Shown one piece after another: positions 26,524 through 33,992 of a DNA stretch of 64,000 nt. Numbering within the stretch: position 1 is the stretch's first letter; each line of letters opens with the position of its first letter. The stretch is from positions 62,001-126,000 of the forward strand of contig NZ_JBFATZ010000019.1 in assembly GCF_040678635.1 (NCBI RefSeq), given 5' to 3'. The notes under the pieces are model-generated. The model worked only from the letters and a program-made list of their open reading frames with translations. It was not told where the DNA came from and did not search any database. Source of the DNA: Thermopolyspora sp040678635. Its GTDB lineage: Bacteria > Actinomycetota > Actinomycetes > Streptosporangiales > Streptosporangiaceae. A program made the translations under genes and the position numbers.

Positions 26524-27335
26524 GGGAGGCGGCAGTGGTCCGCGCGCTCACGGTCAATATCGGGGCGGCGTCCCTCGAACGCGCCGAACTGTTGCTGAAC
26601 TGGCTCGCCGGGCGGCAGGAGGATGTGCTGCTGCTCACCGAGACCAGCGCTGGGGCCGGCACCGCCTTCTTGCTGGAAAGGTTCCGGCGTGCTGGCTACG
26701 ACGTGGTCAAGACACCCGACGACGGGGATCGGGGAGCAGCCCTGGTCAGCCGGATTCCCTTGGCCGACGATCAGCCCGACTGGTTCGACAAGGTGAGTAT
26801 CCCCGGCCGCATCGCGGCCGCGGCGCTCGACACGAACCCGCGGACCTGGTTTGTCAGCGTGTATGTGCCAAGCCGGGACCGCAGCGCGGACAAGACCACC
26901 CGTAAAGAAACCTTCATCGGCTCGCTGCTTGCGGTCCTGCGAAATCTTCCTGCCGAACAGCACGACCATCTGGTGATCGGCGGCGACTACAACGTGATCG
27001 GCGCCGATCACCGCCCGCTCCACCCGGGGTTCTTGCCGTTTGAGTTCGGCCTGCTGGAGACCCTCCACGCCGAGGGTTTTCTCGACGCCCACCGGCACTG
27101 CCAGCCGGACGTTCAGGCCTACAGCTGGATCGGCCGGACCGGCGCGGGCTACCGCTATGACTACTTTCACGTGGGCCGGGCCCTGGCCGACCGCATCCGG
27201 GGGTCTGCTTACCTGCACCAAGTGCGAACGGACGGGCTGACCGACCACGCCGCCGTACAGCTGGACCTTGATGTCACGGCTTCCCGCCTGCCTTGCGGCA
27301 ACCCCGCTGGTCCGGAGACCATCGCCCTGTTCTAG
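26520..27335 (+). CDS. Endonuclease/exonuclease/phosphatase (EEP) family protein
   Basis: 271 residues; ATG 26520 overlaps the kinase stop (ATGA), and GTG 26535 or 26538 with GGGAGG upstream are alternatives. EEP motifs run in order: LTVNIGAASLERAELLL (Asn), DVLLLTETSAGAG (catalytic Glu), LVIGGDYNVIGAD (Asp-x-Asn), YSWIGRTGAGYRYDYF and LTDHAAVQLD (terminal His). This is the complete active site of the ExoIII/DNase-I/phosphatase fold. It is the last gene of the radical SAM operon and converges with the CYTH gene. Could be a nuclease or a phosphodiesterase. Confidence 0.8.
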   Translation: MREAAVVRALTVNIGAASLERAELLLNWLAGRQEDVLLLTETSAGAGTAFLLERFRRAGYDVVKTPDDGDRGAALVSRIPLADDQPDWFDKVSIPGRIAAAALDTNPRTWFVSVYVPSRDRSADKTTRKETFIGSLLAVLRNLPAEQHDHLVIGGDYNVIGADHRPLHPGFLPFEFGLLETLHAEGFLDAHRHCQPDVQAYSWIGRTGAGYRYDYFHVGRALADRIRGSAYLHQVRTDGLTDHAAVQLDLDVTASRLPCGNPAGPETIALF

Positions 27336-27347
27336 CCAGCGCTGCTG

Positions 27348-27902
27348 TTACGCGGGGGCCATCGCTGCGCGCACTAAGGAGTCGTAGGTGTCGCTGACGC
27401 GCTGGAGATCAACCTCGAGCGAGCGCGCGAGGGCGTCGAGCCGATGCTGGGCGATGGTGCCGGATTCCCCGGCCCGGGCTGTGCACTCGAACTCGATGAA
27501 CACCCCGGCATGCTCGACCTCGTCGACGCAGACATACACCTCACCCAGCGTGCCGGTCCGCCGGGTCTTGACAATGCGCACCGTCGGGCGGAACCCCATC
27601 GCGACGATAGCCTGGTGCATCTGCTGCCGATCAGCGACCTCCGTCTCGTGCTCCAGGCACGCCATCTCGTTGTCGAGCGGTGTTTTGACGGTGAACAGGT
27701 GCCGGTCCTGCTGGGTGCGCAGACGGGCGAACGCTACTCCGATCTTGCTGCGGCCATAGTCCCAGCCTGCCGGTGCGTAGGCTTGATCGTCTTGCCGTGT
27801 GGGTGCCGACAGCGTCACACCGCGCCGGGTCAGCGCGTCCTGTAGGGCCGTCAGGTCGCCTACGCGGTACTTGACCTCGATCTCTTGCGCCCCATCCGTC
27901 AC
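27348..27902 (-). CDS. CYTH domain protein (class IV adenylate cyclase-like)
   Basis: 184 residues from GTG 27902, preceded by AGGGAGG; a longer start at 27947 is possible. The defining ExExK motif is EIEVKYRVGD near the N-terminus, followed by the charged strands of the tunnel fold: VAFARLRTQQDRHLFTVKTP, HETEVADRQQ, RIVKTRRTGTLG and VYVCVDEVEHAGVFIEFEC. The family includes CyaB cyclases, thiamine triphosphatases and inorganic triphosphatases, all acting on phosphate chains with divalent metal. It converges on the EEP gene and likely belongs to the same functional cluster. Confidence 0.8.
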   Translation of the reverse strand: MTDGAQEIEVKYRVGDLTALQDALTRRGVTLSAPTRQDDQAYAPAGWDYGRSKIGVAFARLRTQQDRHLFTVKTPLDNEMACLEHETEVADRQQMHQAIVAMGFRPTVRIVKTRRTGTLGEVYVCVDEVEHAGVFIEFECTARAGESGTIAQHRLDALARSLEVDLQRVSDTYDSLVRAAMAPA

Positions 27903-28273
27903 ACTGGCCTCCCTGACATCTGCTCTGGCGAGGGAGCTTACCGACACCCCGGGCGGTGATTGGCGTCTTTCCCGAGGCCCGCCTCCTCGATCCCGGCGGC
28001 GGGTGTTGCGGACATGGGATGTTCACGAGCAGGTCTGACCAGGGCTGTCGCTCCTCGGACTGCGGATGATCGTTTCCCGGTCGAAGGCTACGGCAATGAC
28101 ATCGGTTGACGGCGGCCATGAGAAGCTGGCTCTGGCGCAAAGTGTGTGATCTCGTGACAGAGAGCATGCGAGGGGTTAGTCCGAGGACTATCGCAGTCGT
28201 GTGACGGCGCGTGCACGGCTAGGGCCGCTCGTTGATGTCAATGGCCTGTGAGTTCTCCCCGTAGGTGTGCGGC
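27903..28273. other. Intergenic region
   Basis: Upstream of the CYTH gene and left of the IS481 end. No ORF with a ribosome site is seen, and no clear terminator or operator. Confidence 0.4.
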
Positions 28274-30236
28274 TCCAGGACTTCCTTGACGTCCTTGCTC
28301 CATCACTGGCTTGACGGTTTCACGAGCTGATTGACGCTTCAGGACATGCTTGACGATTAGGAACGTCGGGTGGTGGCCCTCAAGTGGGTGACGGGGTTGT
28401 TGCTCTTGCGTGCGTGGGTGCTGATCTCGATGTCGTTGTGAGTCACGCGAAAGACGGTGTCCTCGACGAGGGTGATTACGGTCTTGCCGGCGTGGGCGCG
28501 GCCGACCCGCAGACGTTGCCCACCGACCTGTGTGATGCCATCGGCGGGGATCTTGCGCATGACCCGAACTGGTCCCTGAGGTGGCGGCGGGAGCGGATCG
28601 GTGGTGGTTCGGGCGCCGATGAGCCGGGCGGCCTGGTGCGGGCTGATTGGCGCGGGCATCGTCTTGACGAGGTGCTCGTCGGCGATGACGTGCAGCAGGT
28701 GCCGGTCCAGGCGAAGTGTGACGCGTTGTCCGGACAACTGGACACCGAGCAGGTGCCGCTGCCCGGCGAGGGCAACCGTGCCGTCGCGGTCGACGGTCCG
28801 GTCGACCTCGACAGCGGTGGTGGCCGGGATCGCGCCGCGAGGTGCCGCAGAGGCCGCGGGTTCGGGGTCGGCGGGGCGGCCGCGTAACCGCAGGACGGCC
28901 AGGTCATCAGGAGTGAGACGGGACTGACGGGTGCGGATGAGCTCGCCGGCCAGCGCGACGTGGATGCTGCGCAGGTCAGCCCAGATCGTGACCGGGTGCC
29001 CGCCCAGCGCGGCTGGGAACTTCAACTGGTTGTTGCCAGGCAGCACGATCCTTCCGGCAGGTGAGATGACCAGGTCGATCTCGACCGCCTCGTCTTTGGC
29101 TTCGTCTTGCCGACCGGGGCGTGGCGGGACGAGAACGCGCTCGGGGTGCGGACCGGACCTGTCCGCCGGTGCCGGGCTGCTCGCGGGGTGAGGCACCGGC
29201 CGGAACGCGGAGATCGGTGTGGCCATACCGAGGGCCTGATGCGGACGCTGATGGTTGTAGGCATGCACCCACACGTCGATGCCGGCCTGGGCGGCGGCCA
29301 ACGATTCGAATGGGCCGCAGACCTCCAGCAGCTCCCGCCGGAACGTGCCGTGAAACCGCTCGATCTTCCCCGTTGTCGTGGGCGAGCGAGGCTTGGTCAG
29401 CCGGTGCGTGATGCCGTTCTCCCGGCAGATCCGCTCGAACATCACCTCGGCCGGGAACGGCTTGGTGAAGCGGCCGGTGAACTGCTTGCCGTTATCGGTC
29501 AGCACCTCCGCGGGGACACCGTAGCGTCCCATCGCGTCGGTGAAGGCCTGGCAGACCGCCCGCGCCGACTGATCGACGATCACCTGGCAGATCACCACGA
29601 AGCGGGGATGATCGTCGATCCCGGTGACCACCTTGCATTCGCGGCCGTCGGCCAGGAACACCCCGCCCATGATGTCGATCTGCCACAGTTGCATCGGAGC
29701 ATCCCGCTGCCACCGCTTATAGCTACGGCGATGCCGCTGCTCCTGGGGCCGCACCAGCCCATTGCGGACCAGCACCCGGTAAACCGTGCTGCGCCCTGGC
29801 GCCTTGGCGACCTCACGAACCTTCAGCTCGTGCTGGATCCGCTGGGCACCCCACCGTGGATGGCCACGCCGCAGCTCACAAATCAGCGCTTCGATGTCCG
29901 CCGCCAGCCGGGTCGGCGAGGTGTTCGGCCGCCGTGATCGCTCCGCCAAGCCGTCGTACCCTTCGGCCTCGTACCGCCGCAGCCAGGTATACAGCGACTG
30001 CCGTGACGTGCCGTACTGGCGCGCTACCTCCGCGACGGAGCCGCCATCGAGGACCTCCTGGACGGCCCGGTATCGATGCTCGACCCACCAGCGCCCAGCG
30101 TCGAAGGCCGAATCGAGCGTCTCATCAGCCACGACATGAGCATCTTGCAGCAGCGTCAACGATGAGCCGGAACCGTCGCGGATGTTATGGAACCGTCAGC
30201 AAGGTCCTGGAGCTGGGCTGTCAACGATGTCCTGAA
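28274..30236 (-). mobile_element. IS481-family insertion sequence
   Basis: The two ends share imperfect terminal inverted repeats of about 47 bp: left from about 28274 inward and right from 30236 inward, both starting CAGGAC-N-TC-N-TTGAC, with later shared blocks GCTCCA and TGACGGTT. Further TTGACG-type repeats lie just inside each end. The single gene is a 600-residue transposase. No convincing target duplication is visible at the flanks. Confidence 0.75.
28357..30159 (-). CDS. IS481-family transposase with a long C-terminal extension
   Basis: 600 residues. HTH domains come first (RYRAVQEVLDGGSVAEVARQ, then QYGTSRQSLYTWLRRYE and an HTH_29-like segment). The rve DDE core has WQIDIMGGVFLADG (Asp), VLTDNGKQFTGRF (Asp) and SPTTTGKIERFHGTFRREL (Glu). 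After the core (about residue 335) comes a 265-residue extension with three similar beta-rich units of about 40 residues: RIVLPGNNQLKFPAALGGHP, TVALAGQRHLLGVQLSGQRV and ITQVGGQRLRVGRAHAGKTV. The gene is intact, so the IS may be active. Usual IS481 transposases are about 300-400 residues. Confidence 0.85.
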   Translation of the reverse strand: MTLLQDAHVVADETLDSAFDAGRWWVEHRYRAVQEVLDGGSVAEVARQYGTSRQSLYTWLRRYEAEGYDGLAERSRRPNTSPTRLAADIEALICELRRGHPRWGAQRIQHELKVREVAKAPGRSTVYRVLVRNGLVRPQEQRHRRSYKRWQRDAPMQLWQIDIMGGVFLADGRECKVVTGIDDHPRFVVICQVIVDQSARAVCQAFTDAMGRYGVPAEVLTDNGKQFTGRFTKPFPAEVMFERICRENGITHRLTKPRSPTTTGKIERFHGTFRRELLEVCGPFESLAAAQAGIDVWVHAYNHQRPHQALGMATPISAFRPVPHPASSPAPADRSGPHPERVLVPPRPGRQDEAKDEAVEIDLVISPAGRIVLPGNNQLKFPAALGGHPVTIWADLRSIHVALAGELIRTRQSRLTPDDLAVLRLRGRPADPEPAASAAPRGAIPATTAVEVDRTVDRDGTVALAGQRHLLGVQLSGQRVTLRLDRHLLHVIADEHLVKTMPAPISPHQAARLIGARTTTDPLPPPPQGPVRVMRKIPADGITQVGGQRLRVGRAHAGKTVITLVEDTVFRVTHNDIEISTHARKSNNPVTHLRATTRRS

Positions 30237-30312
30237 CCCTCACACCGTCACGTTGATGATCTCGTTCGAGTGAGAACCGATCGTCAACCTGAGACGGCTG
30301 TAGGAACCCCGA

Positions 30313-30970
30313 TTGTGCCCTCATGCCAACTCGGCAGGCGATGCCTGCTGCTTGAATACGTTCTTCCCGCATCTGACCGAACTGGTCATCCGCGAGGTCG
30401 AGGACCGGGGCAGCCACGTGCTGGTCCATGCAGCGACCAGGGGCGCGGCGGTGGCGTGCCCGGCCTGCGTGCAGACCTCCTCGCGAGTACACGGCCATTA
30501 CCGCCGGTTCCTGCAGGACCTGCCCGCGGGTGGCCGCCCCGTGCTGATCGCGCTGTCGGTACGCCGGTGGAAGTGCACCAACCCCTCCTGCGCGGTGCGG
30601 ACGTTCGCCGAGCCGGTTGGCGACCTGGCGGACAGGCACGCGCGCAACACATCGCTGTTGCGGCGCATGCTGGAGCCGGTCGCCCTCGCCGTGGCCGGCC
30701 GCGCCGCCTCCCGTTTGCCGGCCGGACTCGGCGTCGCGGTGTCGCGCGACACGCTGATCCGCCTGGTCCGCGCTCTGCCCGACCCCGAGATCGGGCAGGT
30801 CTCCGTGCTGGGGGTCGACGAGTGGGCCAGACGACGCGGCCGATCGTATGCGGCTGTGCTGGTCAACATGGACACCCATCAGGTCATCGACATCTTGGGC
30901 GATGACCGGGCCGACACCTTCGCCGGCTGGCTCCGCGACCATCCCGGCATCGGTGTCATCTGCCGCGACC
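30313..30970 (+). pseudogene. ISL3-family transposase, 3'-truncated
   Basis: Typical ISL3 N-terminus from about 30355: NTFFPHLTELVIREVEDRGS, a zinc-finger segment with paired cysteines (VACPACVQTSSRVHGHYRR ... KCTNPSCAVRTF), an HTH, and the start of the DDE domain (SVLGVDEWARRRGRSYAAVL, DILGDDRADTFAGWL, VICRDR). Normal proteins continue GAYAEGAR; here the frame switches near 30970 into the last codons of a serine integrase gene next to the att site. At least half of the transposase is missing. The junction marks the loss of element B's integrase. Confidence 0.75.
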
Positions 30971-31009
30971 GCGGCCTCGGCGCAGTTGCCCATCTGTGCA
31001 GTGCCCCCG
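30971..31009 (+). pseudogene. 3' tail of a lost serine integrase gene
   Basis: These bases encode AASAQLPICAVPPAG, nearly identical to the element A integrase segment AALAQLPFCAVPPAG at 8734-8776 (only two or three base differences over about 40 bp). They are all that remains of element B's own integrase, ending in the att crossover. Confidence 0.65.
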
Positions 31010-31034
31010 GCAGGATTCGAACCTGCGGCACCCG
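30985..31034. other. attR: right att site at the tRNA-Arg 3' end
   Basis: The left half (30985-31007) matches the left arm of the attP-like dyad at 8748-8770 except for one base. The right half is the tRNA-Arg(CCT) gene itself. The shared core AGTGCCCCCGGC is at 31000-31011 and the central GG at 31009-31010. The core includes the last acceptor-stem bases, so the tRNA stays intact after integration. Confidence 0.75.
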
Positions 31035-31074
31035 CTTTAGGAGAGCGGTGCTCTATCCCCTGAGCTACGGAGGC
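31002..31074 (-). tRNA. tRNA-Arg (anticodon CCT)
   Basis: 73 nt read on the minus strand. The acceptor GCCTCCG pairs with CGGGGGC (one G-T), the D stem is GCTC/GAGC, the anticodon stem-loop is CCGCT-CTCCTAA-AGCGG with anticodon CCT, and the T-arm is GCAGG-TTCGAAT-CCTGC, with discriminator A. The 3' CCA is not encoded. Its 3' end is the integration site of the tandem elements; the tRNA decodes AGG, a rare codon in high-GC genomes. Confidence 0.95.
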
Positions 31075-31227
31075 TTGTGGTGTAAGCCTATCGAACTGGG
31101 AGGGCCTGATGCGCCCCAGTATCGGGGTGGGTTGGGGAAGAGGGCGGTCATGGGGGATGTGGGAGGTGGCAAAGGTCTGGTCAGGGGCGGGTTCGGTGGG
31201 GTGGGTGGGTGATTACCGTCACGTGGC

Positions 31228-31758
31228 ATGAGTGATGGGGTGCGCGGGTCCGGAGTGCGGACGGGGTGTCTGGGGAGCGGTTTTGGGCGGCCCTGGGTGC
31301 TTGTGGTGGCGATGCTTGCTCCGGTGGTGCTCGGGGGCGGGTTGCTTGTCGTGTCTCTGGCGGGGATTGAGGTTGGGGGGCGGACGGCGGATGGAGTGAG
31401 GCCGCGGGCGGAGGCGCTGAGTGTGCGGTCGGAGGGGAAGGGCGCGGTTTCCGGGCCGGATGTGGTGTATGAGCGCGTTGTGGAGGTGAGGGCACGGAGA
31501 GGGGGCGAGGTGAAGTGGGAGCAGGGGGTGGGGAGGCCGGAGGGGGTGCCGGAAGGGCGGCGGGGGTCGGGGAAGGCGCGGGAGAAGGGCGCGAAGAGGC
31601 GGTCGGAAGGGAGGGGGGACGGGAAGAAGGAGCGGCCGGGGGAGGAGTGTCCGCCGGAGGTGGAGGACGGGGTGCGAGAGGTGGTCGGGGAGGTGGAGGG
31701 TGAGCGTGAGGTGATTTCGGAGTTGTGGCTGGGAGTTGTCGGGACGGAAGTCGAGTAA
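31228..31758 (+). CDS. Hypothetical single-pass membrane protein, Gly/Arg/Glu-rich
   Basis: 176 residues from ATG 31228. One clear transmembrane segment at about residues 23-46 (WVLVVAMLAPVVLGGGLLVV) is followed by a charged region very rich in Gly, Arg, Lys and Glu (EKGAKRRSEGRGDGKKERPG), ending with an acidic helix (VREVVGEVEGEREVISELWL). The strong purine bias of the DNA drives the composition. Family not recognised. An N-in membrane anchor with an outer charged tail is plausible. It could be a non-genic open frame, but the TM pattern favours a gene. Confidence 0.5.
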   Translation: MSDGVRGSGVRTGCLGSGFGRPWVLVVAMLAPVVLGGGLLVVSLAGIEVGGRTADGVRPRAEALSVRSEGKGAVSGPDVVYERVVEVRARRGGEVKWEQGVGRPEGVPEGRRGSGKAREKGAKRRSEGRGDGKKERPGEECPPEVEDGVREVVGEVEGEREVISELWLGVVGTEVE

Positions 31759-32099
31759 CGGGCAGTCCGGAAAAACGGCCACATTCGGGGCGGGTGTGTG
31801 TTTCACTCGTTGGGCGGCTCGGTGGCTGACGGTGGAGGCCGGTGGGTCGTGGCCGGGTGGCGTGACCGTGGCGAGCGGTGGGTCGTTCGTTGTGGCGGGG
31901 CCCTGGGATTCGCGGTGGTACGGCCTGGCGTTAGGTGAGGTTCGCGAAGGCAGGTTACGGCGGGTGGTCGTTGGTGTGGGCCGCGAAACCGGCCTAATTG
32001 GCACATAACGGCTATGGGAAGTTTCGTCCAGAACGTTGTTTCGCTGTAGTAACGTGCCTTGCGGTTCGGGTCGCGAGTTGGCAAACGGAGGAGTCGGAC
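31759..32099. other. Intergenic region upstream of the VanY-type peptidase
   Basis: No credible ORF. The last 60 bp are relatively AT-rich and hold the promoter region of the next gene; GGAGGAG at about 32087-32093 is its ribosome site. No riboswitch structure was recognised. Confidence 0.4.
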
Positions 32100-33230
32100 G
32101 TGGCATCTCCTCGATCAGCGGGGCTGATCGCGGTCGTCATGGCGATGACTTCGCTGGTGGTGGGGGCCTCGTCCGGGCAGGGGGAGGCTCAGGCCGCGGC
32201 CGGGGCCGAGCGAGGGTCGGCGGCGGGGCGGCAGGTGCGGGAGCCGGGTGATGATTCGAAGGATTCGAAGACGGATCCGATCGGCCTGAATGATCTGCGG
32301 CGGGAAGCGCAGAAGGCCACCGCGGACATTGAGGCGGCGACCAAGGCGCTGGTGGGGCGGCAGAAGGCCCTCGACGAGTCGCAGAAGCAGCTCGCCACCA
32401 AGCTTGGTGCGCTGCAGGTGGCCAACCAGGAGCTGGCCAAGGTGCGACAGCCGTTGTCGGAGCTGGTGCAGTCTCTCTATCAGGTGCCGGCGGCCACGGA
32501 TTTGGCCACCTTCTTTTCCGGCAAGGAGCAGTCGAGTCTGCGGGCGATGAGTGACGCCACTCATCTGGCCGAGAAGCGGCAGCTGGTCTTCGCGGACAGC
32601 GGCAAGGTCTATGAGGAGCGGGAGCGGCTCGCGGCCGAGGCGCAGGAGTTGCGGGCGGCGAACCTGCTGCAGGAGGCGCAGCTCAACGCCGAGATCGACA
32701 CGCTGCGGAAGCGGTCGCGCAAGCTGGTGAAGAATCTGACCGCGGCCTTGCAGAAAGCGGGGGTGCGGCTCAACAAGCAGAGCCGGACGACCGGGTGTGA
32801 CCCGACGCAGATCGCGACCGCCGAGAAGTTCCCCAACGGGCTGTTGCCCAAGGCGTTTCTCTGTCCGTTGCCGGGCAAGGGGCATCAGTTGCGGGCGGAT
32901 GCGGCGATCTCGTTCGCGGCGCTGAACGAGGCGTACCGTAGGCGGTTCGGCAAGCCCATGTGCATCACCTCCAGTTATCGCAGTCTGGGGGCGCAGCAGG
33001 CCGTTTACTACCAGCGGCCGGGGCTGGCGGCCATTCCGGGCAAGAGCAATCACGGGCTGGGGCTCGCGGTCGACCTCTGCGGGGGCGTAGAGGTCTTCAG
33101 GTCGGTGCAGTTCAACTGGCTGGAGGCCAACAGCAAGAAGTACGGCTTCATCCACCCGGACTGGGCCTACAGCAGCCCCTTTGAACCTTGGCATTGGGAG
33201 TACGACCCCAAGCTCGGCTCTGCCTTGTAG
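32100..33230 (+). CDS. Secreted M15 family D-Ala-D-Ala carboxypeptidase (VanY-like) with coiled coil
   Basis: 376 residues from GTG 32100 (GGAGGAG 8 bases upstream). Signal peptide at about 1-30 (LIAVVMAMTSLVVGASSG...AQAAA). A long coiled coil covers about 60-220 (RREAQKATADIEAATKALVG, QKALDESQKQLATKLGALQV). The C-terminal peptidase domain has the M15B zinc motifs SNHGLGLAVDLCGGV (SxHxxGxAxD) and EPWHWEY (ExxHW), plus ITSSYRSLGAQQAVY. The protein should act outside the cell on peptidoglycan stems, with the coiled coil tethering or regulating it as in septal amidase activators. It is the first well-defined chromosomal gene right of the att site. Confidence 0.9.
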   Translation: MASPRSAGLIAVVMAMTSLVVGASSGQGEAQAAAGAERGSAAGRQVREPGDDSKDSKTDPIGLNDLRREAQKATADIEAATKALVGRQKALDESQKQLATKLGALQVANQELAKVRQPLSELVQSLYQVPAATDLATFFSGKEQSSLRAMSDATHLAEKRQLVFADSGKVYEERERLAAEAQELRAANLLQEAQLNAEIDTLRKRSRKLVKNLTAALQKAGVRLNKQSRTTGCDPTQIATAEKFPNGLLPKAFLCPLPGKGHQLRADAAISFAALNEAYRRRFGKPMCITSSYRSLGAQQAVYYQRPGLAAIPGKSNHGLGLAVDLCGGVEVFRSVQFNWLEANSKKYGFIHPDWAYSSPFEPWHWEYDPKLGSAL

Positions 33231-33270
33231 GTCATCCGCGTAAATCATCTGGGTAGGTCATCCGGGTAGG

Positions 33271-33891
33271 TCACTCGCGCGGGCGGATGGCGATGGTGAG
33301 GCGGCCTGCGGACTGGGCCAGGGCGAGGTACGCGGCCTGGCTGGGGGTGGTCGCGAGGACGACGAGGGCTCCGGCGGTTGAGTCTTTGGTGGTCGAGGGG
33401 TCGGCGGGGGCGGTGATGACGCGGACGTTTTGGGCCACCGGCATCGTGGTTGTGGTCTGGTCGCCGGTCCAGTCGGTGGGGGCGGCCAGGATGTCGATCG
33501 TGTCGCCGGGGGAGAGGAGGCCGGCGGCGTCGGCGTCGGCGATGCGTACGGGGGTCGCCACGAGGCCGGGGCCGTAGGCGGACAGCAGGCCGGGACCGAG
33601 GAGACGGGTGTCGGTGAAAGGCTCCCCGGCGCGCATGGGGGCGGCGAGAGTCCGCCCGATCAGGGGGGCTCCAGGTTTTAGCGCTCCCGTGGGCAGCAGG
33701 TCAGGTGGGAAGGCGACCGATTTGATGTCGGCGGGGGTCAGTCGGCCGCCGGGGAGGTCTCGGGCCGCGACGAGGATGTCCACGCCTGAGGCGGGGCGGA
33801 TCGACAGTAGGGCGCAGGCCATGGCCATTGCGGCGAGAAGGGCGGCGATGGGGCGGCGGCGCCGGGCGAGATTACGGCGGAAGGCGCGCAT
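33271..33891 (-). CDS. SAF domain protein (CpaB/RcpC-like)
   Basis: 206 residues. A basic N-terminus precedes one membrane anchor (PIAALLAAMAMACALLSI). The SAF domain follows: VDILVAARDLPGGRLTPADI, then LIGRTLAAPMRAGEPFTDTR and ALVVLATTPSQAAYLALAQS, as in CpaB/RcpC Flp-pilus proteins. Isolated SAF proteins are common in actinomycetes without a pilus locus beside them, as here. Extracytoplasmic, function not established. Followed by mtnP in the same direction of reading. Confidence 0.8.
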   Translation of the reverse strand: MRAFRRNLARRRRPIAALLAAMAMACALLSIRPASGVDILVAARDLPGGRLTPADIKSVAFPPDLLPTGALKPGAPLIGRTLAAPMRAGEPFTDTRLLGPGLLSAYGPGLVATPVRIADADAAGLLSPGDTIDILAAPTDWTGDQTTTTMPVAQNVRVITAPADPSTTKDSTAGALVVLATTPSQAAYLALAQSAGRLTIAIRPRE

Positions 33892-33992
33892 GACTCCTTC
33901 GACTCCGAGCGGGTGGGATGGCTCCGAGCACTGCTGTCTGGCATCGGCACGTGTGGGGCATGGTCATGTGTGGAGCAGGTCGAGTGGTGACG

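Larger units (their letters stand above)
8773..31009 (+). mobile_element. Integrative element B carrying defence and unknown cargo
   Basis: About 22.2 kb between the crossover positions of the 8748-8797 and 30985-31034 att sites. It contains an ImmA/XRE control pair, the MBL + E2-E1-JAB-patatin unit, the pPIWI-RE island, a broken methyltransferase, the radical-SAM cluster, an IS481 and a truncated ISL3 element. No integrase gene is present. The final 40 bp (30971-31009) match the end of element A's integrase gene, so element B once had a similar int that was lost, probably with the ISL3 event. It could still be a substrate for A's integrase. Boundaries are inferred from the att comparison. 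Confidence 0.7.
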
